From NCBI GenBank assembly GCA_024663395.1, contig JANFAH010000002.1, positions 3,720,001 through 3,784,000 on the forward strand: DNA of 64,000 nucleotides, in the 5' to 3' direction. The notes below the pieces were generated by a model, which saw only the letters and a list, made by a program, of their open reading frames with translations, was not told the origin of the DNA and searched no databases. Positions within the stretch are counted from its first letter, which is position 1; each line of letters starts with the position of its first letter. The translations under genes were made by a program, and so were the position numbers. Origin of the DNA: Pisolithus tinctorius. Its lineage: Eukaryota > Basidiomycota > Agaricomycetes > Boletales > Pisolithaceae. This document shows positions 35,396 through 48,500 of this stretch, in pieces.

Positions 35396-35549
35396 ACATG
35401 ATAGCGTTGTCTGTCGTATTCTTTTGTTATCGCATTACAAACATCTTGTTTAGCTTCTTCGAAGGGCCCAGCAGGTTACTTATCATTTCAGCGGAGTCAC
35501 ACCTTTCCTTATTGGTGAGGGAAATTGCCAGATTCACATCATGAGTGCT

Positions 35550-35876
35550 GCAGTGATGGGTGGCCACAAGAAATCAAGGTGGTACATACCTCCAACTCTT
35601 CCGGTGCACACATACGAAAACGATTCATTGTGGCTGTATTGAGGCGATCGACGCCACAAGTCTCTCTTCTCAGGGTAAGTGTTCCAGAATTCCGAAGCAA
35701 AATGTCGTAAGGGGTAGGCTATAGCGCGATTCGTGATACCCCTTCCTTCAGTAGATAAGCTCCCCAAGCGCGGATATCTTCCCACTGCGCGTCGTTCCTT
35801 CAGGGAAGGATAACCGTCCCATGGGAAAGATGTTCGAGACGCTGGACAATCAAGTACCTGCAAAGTGGGAAAACTA
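35550..35876 (+). CDS. Possible small gene of unknown function
   Basis: Two stretches read well on the plus strand. One starts at an ATG near 35541 (MSAAVMGGHKKSR). The other is PLRVVPSGKDNRPMGKMF, then ETLDNQVPAKWEN and a stop near 35876. Candidate introns (GTGGTA...TTGAG and GTAAGT...CAGTAG) could join them into a protein of about 60-65 residues. I do not recognise the family, the first donor and acceptor are weak, and the opposite strand is also open (35534-35863). It sits between the methylesterase and the seven-TM gene, all on the same strand. Confidence 0.25.
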
Positions 35877-35973
35877 ACTGTTAAAGTTTGTCAGATGTCA
35901 AAAGTGATGGCCTCGCCACATTCCTCGGTACCCACCATCCACGGAATTTGTTACTCCTCCACAGCGGTACACG

Positions 35974-37303
35974 ATGTCTCAGCCAACCAATTCCACAGCA
36001 CAAGAGGTGATCATCACAGACTTCGTCCGGAACATACGCGCCCCGTTCACCTTCGTAACAGTCGTTACATCCTTCTGTGCATGTCTTATTCCACTGCTGG
36101 TTGTGCTGTTCGTATTTTCGACCGCAGAGTCGCGTAGGCGGTTGATTTTCCGCCTGAACGTCATTGCTATCTGCTTTGCTTTAGTGCTTGGGGTCCTAAA
36201 CTTCGTCGTCAGCGGAAGCGCCATCCTACGGCCACTCGATCCTATTCCGGCATCGGTGTATACAGCGACCATTATATTTGCCATGTTCCCGCCGATCTTT
36301 TACGACTCCATACTACTAACACGCCTCCTTGCATTATACCCCATAGAAAGGACCCCTTTATCCACCCTAATGCGGGTGCTTGCATTTCCCGTGTGTGTCA
36401 AATGCGGTCGTTTTGTCGTGCTGGTATGTATTTACATTCGTTCCCGTGAATTCATTTGATTTTGGACGGGTCTATTGGCAGTCGCTGTACGTCCACCAAT
36501 ATATCATATCAACGCCAGACGTCACGACCCTCACTGCGCAAGCAGAGGTGACGTGGTTTCGCAACCCTTATATCACTACGGAATGGACTTTGCAAATGTT
36601 CGATAATCTGTATGGGGTCTTCCATAACTAAGAGATTTCTTCTCACCTTGAAGCAGTTACTCATCAGGGTTTTTCCTCTACAAACTGCACGTCCAATGCG
36701 CAGGGACAACTTCATTGAGATTGACATTGGGTGAGCAACCAACTCTTTCGTTATTATGTCGATGCATACGATAATGTAGACTCGTTTACATTTTCGCTCC
36801 CTCAAACGATCGGGATCGGAAGAAGGATACGGCAAATACTTTATATCTCGGCTGCCAACTTCGTATTTCCAGTCTTATTTAACATAGGGCAAATCATCTG
36901 CATCACGACCGATTCTTCGTTCTACGTCGGCACCGTGCTCCTCCTCGCTAACAGCTATGTGAGCGTGATTGGTGTTCTTTGTGCAACGATATGGGTCTCG
37001 GGTGACGACTACATCCATCGGCACCATCCATACAGTACTGGGAGCTCCTTCGTCAGCCCACGGCGCTCGATGGGTGGCAATAGACCCCGACCCGATATTG
37101 AACAAGGTACTGGGGTTCGATTTGAAACAAGCACCAATCGTAATAATACTGTAGAGTTGTCGAAGGCGGACAAGGATTTGCAGGATCTTAGACATGGAGT
37201 TGGCGAAATGAGCGACAAGAGGGAATTATCAACTGGTAGCTCCACTTCTATCATGTTTCCTATTGTCGAAGAGCATGTAAAGTACGACACAGAGCAACGT
37301 TAA
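35974..37303 (+). CDS. Seven-transmembrane protein, GPCR-like, fungal family of unknown function
   Basis: A multi-exon gene beginning MSQPTNSTAQEVIITDF with an N-glycosylation site (NST). Hydrophobic segments in order: TM1 FVTVVTSFCACLIPLLVVLF, TM2 RLNVIAICFALVLGVLNFVV, TM3 ATIIFAMFPPIFYDSILLTR, TM4 VLAFPVCVKCGRFVVL, TM5 after a long extracellular loop (SGFFLYKL), TM6 AANFVFPVLFNIGQIICI, TM7 LLLANSYVSVIGVLCATIW. A long hydrophilic C-tail is rich in Ser, Arg and acidic residues. Introns include GTATGT...GGCAG near 36425, GTATGG...AAGCAG near 36611 and one near 36733. The topology resembles Agaricomycete receptor-like proteins. It lacks features that would let me call it a Ste3 pheromone receptor. 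Ligand unknown. Confidence 0.7.
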
Positions 37304-37398
37304 CTATTACTATTGTAGAAGTTGGTCATTGAAACGTTAATTTTCCGGCTGAAGTTCCTTGAGCTGGTCAGACGCGTCGGTCACGTGCTCCCGGTGAC

Positions 37399-39074
37399 AT
37401 GGCCAGACGCGTCGCTTCACTTGGACTACTATCGCAACCACGCATGAGTGCAAGGCAAGCATTTGTCCCGCAGCGTCCTCAATCTTCGGCATCCTTCATG
37501 GAGAAATCTACACCAGACGAATCTCGTGGTAGGGATTCCGCTCTGTCGCGATCTACAGGCATGGCGAATCTGGCACGCCCACATTCATCGGTAGGGGGCG
37601 GTGTACCTGAGTCCGGACTGGGTCATGGAGCAAGTCCAGGAAGTGCTGCTGGTACTTCCACATCTACCGGAAGCGGTGTGAAAGCCCGCTCACTCGTTGG
37701 GCTCCTTGGGAAGAGGACACCCAAGTCATCTCCTAACCCGCATATACCCATCCACTCCGAACGCGAGGCGACATCACACATGCAGAAGCCTCGACGAAGC
37801 TTCGAAGGAATTCGTAGACCAGAAATGGCGCCGATTTCACTTGTTCCTTACCCAGCTGATGCGGCACCCACCGATGGCTTCGTGGGCGGCTCGGTTCCCA
37901 GGAACTTACCCTTTGCCTCAGCTACGGGTACAGCAACTGGACAGATAGAAGAAGACTCCACTAAAGAAGGAAACGCTAGACAGAGGCGCGACAGCGAGGA
38001 GAACCGCAACAGCTTCACCGCTGGTAAGGATAAACATGATTAACCGGCACTAACCGTTGTAATATAGGCCCAGGTGAAACTGTACCAGGATATATGCGTT
38101 TGTTAGGGGCCGGACCGGGGCTTGCACGGGCGACCGCCGGGGGTAATGCCAACCCTACTGGTAAGAATGCCATCGTACCGACGATAGCTGCGCCTGTGCC
38201 TGGGTATGCACAATTTCGCCCAGGCGAAATAGAGGGGGCCATGAACGTAAATAACAACGTTAACGGCGTAAACGAGAGGATATATTCGGTGCCAGTTGCC
38301 GGGGGGGACCTTGGCAACATAGATGTTGGTACCATGGCTGAGGGAAGGAGGACCGTGCCCCCAGTACCCGGACTTGGCTCCGGGAGGGAGGGCGGAGCGT
38401 TTTCAGATCAGTACCAGGAAGACCACCGGCCTCAGAAAAGAGCCCGGACAGATGAGGTACTATTTTCTGGCGGGTGGTACGATGAGGCCTGATGTTCCTA
38501 AGGAGGGCTACACAATGCTTTCAAGCCCACAAATGCTGCCCACTCCGTTCCCAGCGGGCCCCCCTCTACAGAGTGACTCGCTGACAACGCTTGAATCGCT
38601 GTTTATGGATCTTGGCGAATTTGTGAACGAAAGGGAATTCGATGCAGAATGCAAACGGTGGAGGGAGTGCACCACAGAAGAATGGGTGAGGGGGGGTGAG
38701 GGTACGTAAATGACCGTCGCTCTGCCCGCGGCGGTTATCCAAACGGATTGCAGAATTGTCCAAGGAATTTCAGGACCTACTTGACATGGTACGTGCTTGT
38801 AGGCAGACTAGGTTTATGATAGTTACTCCAGCGCAATATCCTACACAGGCGAAGGATCACTTTACGTGCGTTACATTTCCCCTTTCTGTTGTGTTGTCGC
38901 TGATTTGAGATACCGTAATGATTTAGTGGGAGGATGTTTTCGTATTCCGCCCTCTCAAAAGCTGTGGCGGACCGACGTGCAGAGTTGGATCGGGACATGC
39001 AAATAATGAATGATGGTATGAAGGTTGTAGGGGAGAATTTGGCAAGTCTAGCAAAGACCAGCAGGGGAAGATGA
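37399..39074 (+). CDS. Ecm11-domain-like protein (possible)
   Basis: Starts MARRVASLGLLSQPR and has a long low-complexity N-terminal half rich in Ser, Pro, Gly and Arg. Clean introns join TAG/PGETVPGY (GTAAGG...ATATAG), RARTDE/EGYTML (GTACTA...CCTAAG), then several small exons: GGE/ELSKEFQDLLDM, AKDHFT, and GRMFSYSALSKAVADRR. It ends ...ENLASLAKTSRGR at 39074. The C-terminal pattern of LFMDLGEFVNEREFD, FQDLLDMAKDHFT and a long helix resembles the Ecm11 C-terminal domain, which in yeast acts in meiotic synaptonemal complex assembly. The match is by pattern only, so the family assignment is tentative; the gene itself looks real because all splices keep frame. Confidence 0.6.
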
Positions 39075-39461
39075 AACTCCTGTCTTCACACGTTGGAGCA
39101 GGCTTGACGCTGAAGATCCTCGATGTGTATAATACTTTATTGCAATCGAGAAGACATCTTTCTTGATTTTGAGCTCACGTGATAAGTCAACCGAGTGTAA
39201 AATACCCACGTGCGCGGTTGTGGCCACCCCCTTCTCCTTGTCCTCGATCATCTTTCACGACTCACTGACGAAAAAAGACCGGCTGTGTAGGTGTCTCGTG
39301 CATTCCGTGGTATGGAAGCCGCAAAATAACTGCTTGTTCCACAGAGTCTCCTCACACTCTCTCACTGAACGACACTCATCTCTTCAACATTTACTCCGTG
39401 CTATAATCTGTCCACTGCATAAACCTTTTCTTCTCTGTACCCACTTTTTGGCACGTTAAAG

Positions 39462-42247
39462 ATGGCAGGCACACAACAGCTGCCATCCTGGATGACGATG
39501 TCGATAACCACGATAACCAACCCTGAGGGTATACCCGTGACGACAAGCACCACAATCCTGCAGTTGCCACTCACCTACTACGGTCCAAGCGTGAGTCCCT
39601 TCCTCTCTAATCCACAGCTTTGGTGTTCTATGCTCTCCGGAGCAAGTGTTTTGTTAGGTGGCTCGAAGAGGGGCAGTGCTTGCTATTCCATTCTTCGTGT
39701 TACCCGATTCGTTGCGGCTAATGGTAGTGGCCGGCCAGAACTTGATGACTGATTAACTTTCAGATCCCTCTCGGAACGGACGGAGCATGGACTTATGGTG
39801 GCTTGTACCCTCCTTCGTCGTCTGCGTCGACAGCCTCCCCAACAGCGACACCCCTCCCTTCTTCTACAGCGACACCCTCTTCAACATCATCTTCCTTATC
39901 TCCATCTACGTCCATCCCCTCTACGTCATCTTTAATTCCTTCCAGCGTTACGCCTTCGTCCACCATGCCTACCGCAGCCTCGACCACAACCACTGCATCG
40001 CCATCCTCCACTACACAACCTTCTGCAGTGTCCACGCTTTCCAAGGGCGCACTGATCGGTATCATTTTCGGTGCTATAGCGGGATTCATTTTGCTACTGT
40101 TGCTCTTGCTTTGTCTGATCCGATGGCGGAGACAGAGGAGACGCGATGGTTACCGCGCAACCCCGATTTGGACGCATTGGGAAGTCGTACATCCTACGGC
40201 GCCCCGAAGCGCCGACGGAGACAGGCCAGCTGGTGTCGGTTCTCCACGTGGGTCGGGTGACGAAGTCGACTCTTTCCTTCAGCGCAGCCAAACCGGGGCC
40301 AGTAGGGGACGACGCCATGCCTCCAATATTCCTTCTCTTCCCCCGGGTGCGGCTCCCCCAGTGATTGGCAGTACCGCGTCAGGCGACTCGGGCCACACCA
40401 GTTCTTCCGCTGTTACAGACTATGGCGTCTTGCTACCCGATGGTGGAAGAATTGGACAAGCATATGGCGACTCGTACTTCCCAGCTGCAAGGGCGAGCAG
40501 TGAAATGACTGGACATATCATTCCACCTGGTGAACTTCTTAGGATCGACGATGACGACGAGGAACCTCAGAGCCCGCCGAGAATGTATGGTGTTCCCCAT
40601 GGGGACGATAGCGATCCATTGCTTCCTCATCTTTCACCACTCCCTCCGCCACCCCCGTTTGACAGCGAAAAGCATTCCACTCGCAAGACGCCTTCAGTGA
40701 TCGAGAAGGAGAAATCTGTCCGCAGTTTGTCCTATCCTGCAAGTGACATGGAGGCATCAGAAGTGTTCACTGCCCGTCGCGTACTGCTTCGTGACGTTGG
40801 ACCTCGCTCGCTGGAAAGTGCGGAGACTTCAACTCACAGTCATTCCGAACCTAGCCCAGTTGCAGGTCCTAGTGGTTGGCGCAGCAGCTTTGGCTTTGGC
40901 TCGCTTCAAAAGCTTCGTCTGAGCTGGTTTGGCAGCTCCTCGCATAACGGTTCCCGTTCTTCAAATGGCCGTCGTCCCGATGATGTCGAGTCTAGTCAAT
41001 CTCTCCTTCAGGCACCGCGCTCTCGCCGTCGTAGTCGCCCTAGCTTAATTATCGGAGACGATCGGCCGCTCTCGACTCTGAGCACCAAGAGTGCTGTTTC
41101 AGGCAATACCGTGTATCACGATGCCGTCTCTCGTCTCGGCACACCTGTCTCTATTCCTTCCCGTGCAATGACACCAGCGACCGGTGGTGGAGCTACCTCG
41201 GGCCAGAACGTTCCTCCAATGCCTCTGGGTTCCCCTCCTGCATATGCTCTGGAAGATCCATACAGCTCTTTAGGTAGCAGAGGCAGTTTCCCGTTCTCAC
41301 AAGGCTTGGATGTGTTGGACCTGCCAGTTCCAGCGCCTGCGTCCCAGTTCACTGCTTCCGGACGCACCAACAGGGGTACACCACCACGAACCCTGCGCGA
41401 ATCACTATCGGTCATCACGGGTTCTTCAAATGAGGCAAGTATTACGATTGATGTGCTTGATGCTGAACCGCCCGCTGCTGGTGAAGGATGGCGGACGATG
41501 GCTGAAGCCAGGCGAAACATTGGTCGTGGCCCTGGGTTTGACACCGGTGAGAGACGAACAACGTTCGGTACGGTAAGTCCTTTCGGTTTTGAACGTTTTG
41601 AATTTTCAGCTCACACAAGCTATCAGCCTCAACTGGTCCACCAGCACCAGGCAGTGCTCTCTGAACAAGGCTCGCTCCACTCCTTGGGTTCTTATGCTGG
41701 TCCCCTTTCCCGTTCTTCCGCATCAGGTTCTGCGCGAGGCTCGGGCCATTCTTATGGGCATTCTGGTTCCGTGTCATCTCGCCCATCGGCGCAATCCGGA
41801 GTTCAAACGCCCAGTTCAGGATCGCTATCTCCTCGACTGCGTGGCAGAACGAGTGGTCTCCTTATTTCTCCAGCTGTTTCGGCGTTCGGCCTTGCGCGGG
41901 AACGTAGCCAACATTCAACGGACAACTTACCATCCCCGACCTCGCGCGGTTCTGCCTATTATTCTATGCCTTCGTCCTCAGATAACGGTAATGGTGGATT
42001 TAGTCGCGTTTCAGTACTAGGACCGATGCCATCATTCACTGCACGTTCTGTCCTCGCACCGACGATACAGAGTACAGGGGCGACGACTACATCTGATGAC
42101 ACGGAGATGACGCGAACCACGGTCACCGCAGGTACTAGCACCACGGGAACTGGAGGTGGCGGTGCGGAAACTACCACTGAGGACGTAGGCGACTTCGTTG
42201 ACCGGCTCCGGTTCGGGGATCTTGATATGGGCCGATTGAGGGTGTGA
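39462..42247 (+). CDS. Ser/Thr-rich single-pass membrane protein with long cytoplasmic tail
   Basis: Exon 1 (39462-39590) encodes MAGTQQLPSWMTMSITTITN and TTILQLPLTYYGPS. A 173-nt intron (GTGAGT...TTTCAG) joins exon 2 at 39764. The ectodomain is almost pure Ser/Thr/Pro/Ala, expected to be heavily O-mannosylated. It is followed by one hydrophobic helix (LIGIIFGAIAGFILLLLLLL) and a basic stop-transfer RWRRQRRRDG. The tail of about 650 residues is Ser/Pro/Gly-rich and disordered, with many potential phosphorylation sites. No clear N-terminal signal peptide is visible, so the helix may act as signal anchor. The layout recalls cell-wall sensors (Wsc/Mid2-like) but there is no WSC domain. Function unknown. 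Confidence 0.75.
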
Positions 42248-43107
42248 ACCACGGATCGTTTTGGGTGGTCCTCGCACACCGCTAGCCCCTGAGACTGTTT
42301 CGAGCACTTCACTTGCCAGGCGTTTGTTCTCTGGAATTCCCTTGGGATGGTGACCTCCTAGACTATTACACCCATCGACAAGCACGTTGATGGTCTGCCT
42401 TGTCGATTTTGAAGTTGCGTCTGGGATACCCTGCCGAAGCGCTTATAACCTTCATCCACGATGACACCTAGCACGTTTATCTTTTTTTGAATGCACTTGC
42501 ATGCGACACCCCCCTCCCCACCTTTCTTGCGATACCTACAACTCTGCTTTTCGTATACATCTTCACGACTCACGTAGTACATATGAGCTGACTTACATTG
42601 ATGATAATTGATCGAGTGACACGCCACATCGAATGATGGAATCTATCTACTGCAAAGCAGGGCTCCTCACTGACAAGTCCCAAGGACTGGGACAGGTGTC
42701 TTGCTCAGCAACAGACAAACCGATACATGCCGGTGCACCAGAAGCTCCGTCGCGCAGCCTCCCGAGTTCCGAGACCACAGCAAACAATGGAAAGGAGCTT
42801 ACATTGACAACGGCGAACGTGAGGCCCTGACTCGGTGTATGGTTCAACCCGTCTCTAAGTCCTTAGGGTTCTACGATGCGTTGGCGTGCATACTCGGAGT
42901 CGACTGCCAGCGTCGACATAGAGGAAGTCTAGCGACAATACTGGCTGGATGTATGACAGGTCTGGCGTCATACATGATACCCTGCACAGCAAAGTCAGCT
43001 TTCGCACCAAGTTACATTTGGGGGTTGGTTGTTTCATTGCAGCAAGCACAGCCCATTCCTAATCATCATATACAACCTATCCTTGTCGTGGGGACGTCAA
43101 ACTCGCC
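42248..43107. other. No gene recognised
   Basis: Intergenic between two plus-strand genes. Frames at 42358-42627 and 42701-43186 have no domain support; the latter overlaps the next gene's first exon in another frame. Confidence 0.45.
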
Positions 43108-44374
43108 ATGTCACCCCAAGAAGAAGAGAAACTATCTGAGACTGATGTCCAAGATAGCTTTCATAGCTATCTCAAATCATCCCTGACGCAAGCGAAGATC
43201 GAGCACCTCCTAGAACCCGAGATCCTTGCTAGTGCTGAGGCCGATCTTATGATCACAGGTAGGGTAATTTCACCCATACGAGCTTGATGTCCGTTGTTAA
43301 TCGTTGAGGGATGTCTCGCCACTTCTAGGCCCAGCACTTTGCCTCTACTTCGCTGCTCTGAGGAGTACGACTATTCCACCTTCCGTCCCTCTCCCCAGAG
43401 GGTCAAAATCGGCTCCACCACGTCAGTTCAGTGAAGCGAACTGTCCGCCCGCTTTCCTATCCTTTTTCCGCGTCTGGGCATCCAATGTACATAGGATACA
43501 AGGACTGGACCCGAGTTTTCAGCATGATCTGGCCCGTATCATCTGTGGCCTCGATCCGCTAATTAAGCCCACCGAGCCGTCTCTCTCAGGAATCGCCGCA
43601 GACCTCCGCGCTGTTGCAATAGAGATCTCGCAAAGACGTACCTTCCAAGACCGCTACGCTTCCGATTTACAGGCTGCGCTCGACGCTGGCGGAGGGAGCT
43701 CGAGCCTCAAGGTGAAAACTTCCTTTGTCCCCCCACCTGTTTATGACGGCCCCGGACCATCGTCTCCGTCAAAGAAATCCGCCATCTCGCGGTCTCATTC
43801 ACCGACACTGTTCAGTCCAGAGTCTCCAGCGATCGAGTTTATTCGCGAGACACTTTATGCGGCTCTTGCTGACGTCCTGGAACGTATGCCCTCCCTCCGT
43901 CGTCTCCTCAAGCGGGACCCACCTCGTGCATACTTTGCTTCTACTGCATTTGCAATCCTCGACGTTGCGTCAACAGCGGTTACTCCTGACGGCACCATTG
44001 TCGGCATCTTGGGGCGAGAGTTGACCCTGCAAGAATGCCCACGCGAGTTAAAACCGTTGATGGCTGAACTCGTATCTATCGGGCACTCAGCGAGACAAAT
44101 GACAGAAGAGGATGATCTGTTTGCGGTGCAGTGTCTCCAGGGGGGCGAGGAGCTTCCGGAGTCGAGACTTGAGCGCGTAAAGAAGATGTTGGAGGGAGGC
44201 GTCGGCTACGATCAGACCGAAGGAGACGATGAGAGTGATAGGAGGAGCATTGAAGGCAGAGCTGTCGTATTCACCAACCGGATCAACGCGTTAGGGCTGG
44301 GCATACTGCAGATTAAGTCCTTCAGAGAGAGACAGGCCGAGGTCTTCAAGGTCTTGGGTGTTATTGGGGATTGA
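43108..44374 (+). CDS. Conserved-looking hypothetical protein
   Basis: Two exons, 43108-43258 and 43329-44374, with a 70-nt intron (GTAGGG...TTCTAG), give about 398 residues starting MSPQEEEKLSETDVQDSF. It looks largely helical and soluble, with no signal peptide or membrane segment. A Ser-rich break (PSSPSKKSAISRSHSPT) separates two helical parts. The long open second exon, good splice sites and balanced composition support a real gene. I do not recognise the family. Neighbours do not suggest a pathway. Confidence 0.7.
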
Positions 44375-45515
44375 GAGAATGCCAGGGAAGTGGTCATTCA
44401 TGTTATCCGCCATTGAGATATGTACTTGTATTTTACTCTTAGTAATTGGATACCCTTACCGCGAGTTGATTGCTTGAAAAGTACACCAATCGACTCACTT
44501 CCGTGCGTAATAGCTATACGTCGCAGCGTAGGTGCGTAGGTTGAGCCATGAGGTACGTTGTTTCGTGTACACGCGGATGGCGTCTTTGAGACACTGTTTT
44601 TGTGGGACAGCATATATTCGCAAAACAGAGCTCACAACGACGCAGTCTCGAACAAGCTTACTCCCTTCGTTTCAATGCAGAAGCCATTATAATTTGTTGT
44701 ACCGCAAAAGAGGAGCTTGAGATGTTCCCCACGCTGGAGATATGGATAGATGTTTGGCGTCGGGGTGGTAATGCGGTCCCCCGACACCTCGCTTAAGCCA
44801 ATGAAGTACCAGGCTCCCCAGCAGCAGATTGTCAACTGGTGAGTACAAGAGGTTGACGTCAACTGTCTTTGAGCTGCTGCTCACCCACTCTGACAGCGTG
44901 GAAGGCTTGGCTGATAAGAGGGGTGTTAGGATGGCACGGGTATCCCGGTTGCCTGAACTTCAAGCAAAGACTGTGAGCCGTTAAGACGCGTTTACAAGTG
45001 ATACTTGTTGTCATTGAAGATGTGACCGCACCTCACGACAAGTCTGAAGATCCCAGAAGATCTCGTTGGTGTGGTGCAGTAACACTCGTTTATTTGCAGG
45101 GGCCTCAAACTGACTCCAGACGAGATTCAATGGACGAGTATACGTCGATGCCCGTTCTGGGTCATAAGCTAACGATTAAAATCCCAGTTTGCACGAACCT
45201 TTAGCATTCGATTCCTGTTACTCGTGTATGTATGTGTATGAGTCGTTTGTTCGATCAGACAGAAGGTTCTCGATAACTCGTACTTTGTAGATGTGACACG
45301 AACCAAAGCATTCAGTTCAGTCTTCTCTCATCCTGGCTGGGACATTAGAGAAGTTGACGGCAATACATCGATATCCACGCGGTGGTCATGTAAAACCAAC
45401 AATAAAATACAGATAAAATACAAACGACAAGAAAGGAGACGGATCATTTATCAGCACCTGCAGTCCCTATAGTCGTAGTGTAGTACTCATCCTGATATCA
45501 CAACACCATGAAAAA
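44375..45515. other. No gene recognised
   Basis: About 1.1 kb between the hypothetical gene and the 3' end of the broken TPR-HET paralog. Nothing coding was supported on either strand. Confidence 0.45.
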
Positions 45516-48500
45516 CTATACGATGTTAAGTATCCTGACTTTGCTTTGGAGGATGCTGGCCGAGTCTATGGGCTGAGCCACGATAAGAGTAGAAGACGCA
45601 AACCTTCTGTACTCGTTGTGGGGCAGTTGAGTCAATAGAAAGGCGTTAAATGGTCGTCCCAGTGTTACAAGTAACTGCTTTGTAGTAGCGGCGTCTTGCT
45701 CGGTAGATTCTCCAAGCGACTTCGAATGCCAAGGGCGAACAAGCTGCAGAGTCCCCGTCGCGTTTTCTAGCTCCCCTGGAAGCGTAATCTCAAGTGGCAT
45801 CAAACCAGACGCCTGGATTCCGTATGTATAGCTCCCTAAGGACAGATCTAGATTCTTCAGCTGCATCGCTGTGACAGGATGGGAGAGACATGGCAATGTG
45901 AGGCGGCGGTTCATAAATCGTGGCAGGGGCGACTTAGTGAGTGAGCGATACAGCTTTCGCAGTGCCTTCGACGACGCAGGCTGTTGACTCATACTAGATG
46001 ACTGCTCTTCTGCGCCGGATGGTGGGACGGACGGCAACGGCAACGGCAACGTTCGGTACGCGGTAATGCTGGCCGGGAAACAACTATGAAACGTCGATGC
46101 CTTCCCGGCCCAATCCAGAATCTAGATATCCCCAGACTGTGATATGACTTCGTCTAGGAGGCGACCCAAGGCAAATTCGGCAGATTCGCCGTAAAGAACA
46201 GGTAGATAGAGGTTGAAAATCCCGAAAAGCGAATAAGCAATGTCCTCGGGGCGGGTGGTACGACGCGACGATACCCATTGGAGTCTCGAGCGTGCATCGT
46301 CCATACCTGGAGTGAAGTCAGTGAGGAACCGAAATGCTATTCCAGTTGCTCTTTCGAGTTCTTCTAGGACAACACCATCTGCTTTATGATTGGAAGGTTC
46401 GATATTTTGTAGAGCGACCAGGTTCGAGTGTGGAACGGAATGGTGTGGGAGGCCAGTAGCTCTTGGAGGGTCCATCCGCGTCCGAACCATTGGCTTGTAG
46501 CAAATGACCCAGTCTCGGGAACATCGGCAAGATACACGATCGTTAGAGCAGAACGTCGATACCATCCAAACATCGATCCTATCGCCTCTTGCAACTCAGC
46601 ACTGCTATTTTTATCAATGCAGCATGTATCGCTCCACCCCCACAGGTAACCTCGCTTGAAAGCAGTAAGACAGAACTTCTGGAGTTTTTTGACACCCCCA
46701 ATTGGTGTCATGTCATACAATGGGCGGCCTTGGACATCGCGCAGTGACGGTTCGCCTTCTCTCCAGCGGTGAGAGAGCATGACAAACCGGAAGTATCTCG
46801 AGATAAAAGTATGGATACGGCCAACTCGTTCCACCGGGTCATATGACATGGCTGATGACAAGAGCTGGTTGTACTGCGGGCCACTCGTGAAATGTGACAT
46901 CTGCGCATCCCGGTCACACAAGGCGCCTGTTTGCGTGTTCAGTAGTCTAGTCGGGGTAGTTTCGAGGGTCTCAAAAATGACATGCCGGATGACTTGGCTA
47001 ACCTCATATTCCGTAGCAACTGACCGAATAGAAGATACCCTCGTAACCTGCGGGCTGATCTTTATTTGGAGATAGGTTGCAAGACAATCCTTGGATACGT
47101 CGTGACTTGGGTCTCCGGGAAGAGATAGTTCCAAGGCCTTTTGTTCAAGTGCAATAGCCTCGTCCAAATCACTGGGCATAGCTGTGTCATGAAACCTCTC
47201 TATCAAGCATAGTGCAAGGTCATGCAGGTTCGAGGAATAACTGGCATGCTCGGTTGGGCAGAGTTGCAGCAAATATTTGTGCAACATGATCGCTTGGTTC
47301 AGGTCCTCAATTGCATGTCGATTTCGAGATCGGCCCTTGAGGTAATGACCAACGGCACGTAGATTGGCTACGACATGGTCAGGCACGACGGATTCATCCG
47401 AGTTTGTCCCTCGAACCAGCCTCTGAACGCGCTCGCTGATGAATAAAGCGAGTTTTTCAGCACAGATAGCGTAATCACGGTGTTTCGGCGGTCGGAGCTC
47501 CAAAACGTACGCGCCAAGACAAATAGCTTCATCCAAGTCTGCTATTGCAGCCTGCTGTCGAAACTTATCCCAAAGGTGAAGTGAGAGTGCATGGAATGAG
47601 GAGGCAGCATCAGCGAAACTTGTCGGACGGAGTACCAGTGCAACTCGGCGAAGAAGCTTTACCACACCCGACCCGGGCATCAGATTGTTTCTGAAACTTT
47701 TTCATGAGGTAAGCGAGAACGCGAAGAGATGCGCCACGATGAGGATGCCCTGGTGGGTGGAGCTCTAATGCGGCATGTCCGAGCATGACAGCCTCTTCTA
47801 GGTCCGTGACTAGACCCTGAGTGTCATATCTACTCGACAGACAAAGGGCAAGCGAGTGGAGCGATGAAGACCGATCAGGCTGTCCAGAGGGACGGAGTTC
47901 CAATACTGTCCGGTGCAGTTCAATGGCCTCGCCCAAGTCGTGTATCACAGCTTGTTTCTGGAACCTCATCCAGAGGTCGCAAGGGAGACTGTAAAGAGAT
48001 ATGCCATGATCAGGATGTCCTGGTGGTCGGAGTTCTAGTGCTGCACGTCCAAGCGTGATAGCTTCTTCCAAGTCTACTATTACCCCCTGATTCTCGTATC
48101 TATTCAAAAGGCAGTGAGCAAGCAAGTGGAGCGATGAAGACCGATCAGGGTGACCAGAAGGACGGAGTGCCAATGCTACTCGGTGCAGTTCAATAGCCTT
48201 GTCCAAGTCATGCATCACAGCATGTAGCCGGAACCTCTCCCAGAGGGCACGAGCGACATTGTGCAGAGATACGGCGCGATAGGGATGGCCTGGCGGGCGG
48301 AGTTCTAGTGCCGCACGTCCGAGCGTGATGGCTTCTTCCAAGTCGGTAACTACCCCCTGATTGTCGTGTCTATCTGAAAGACAGCCAGCAAGCCAATCGA
48401 GCGATGAAGACCGATCAGGATGTCCAGACGGACGGAGTTCCAAGGCTGCCCGGTGCAACTCAATGGCTTCGTCTAAGTCATGCATCACAGCGTGTAGCCG

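Noticed and set aside
35974..37303. Seven-TM gene as a Ste3-type pheromone receptor
   Set aside because: Number of membrane segments fits, but the helices do not show the sequence pattern expected of Ste3 receptors and there is no mating-type context.
41574..41610. Intron-like GTAAGT...TTTCAG segment inside the Ser/Thr-rich membrane protein
   Set aside because: It is only 37 nt, and removing it would shift the frame away from the long open frame that continues with the same composition.
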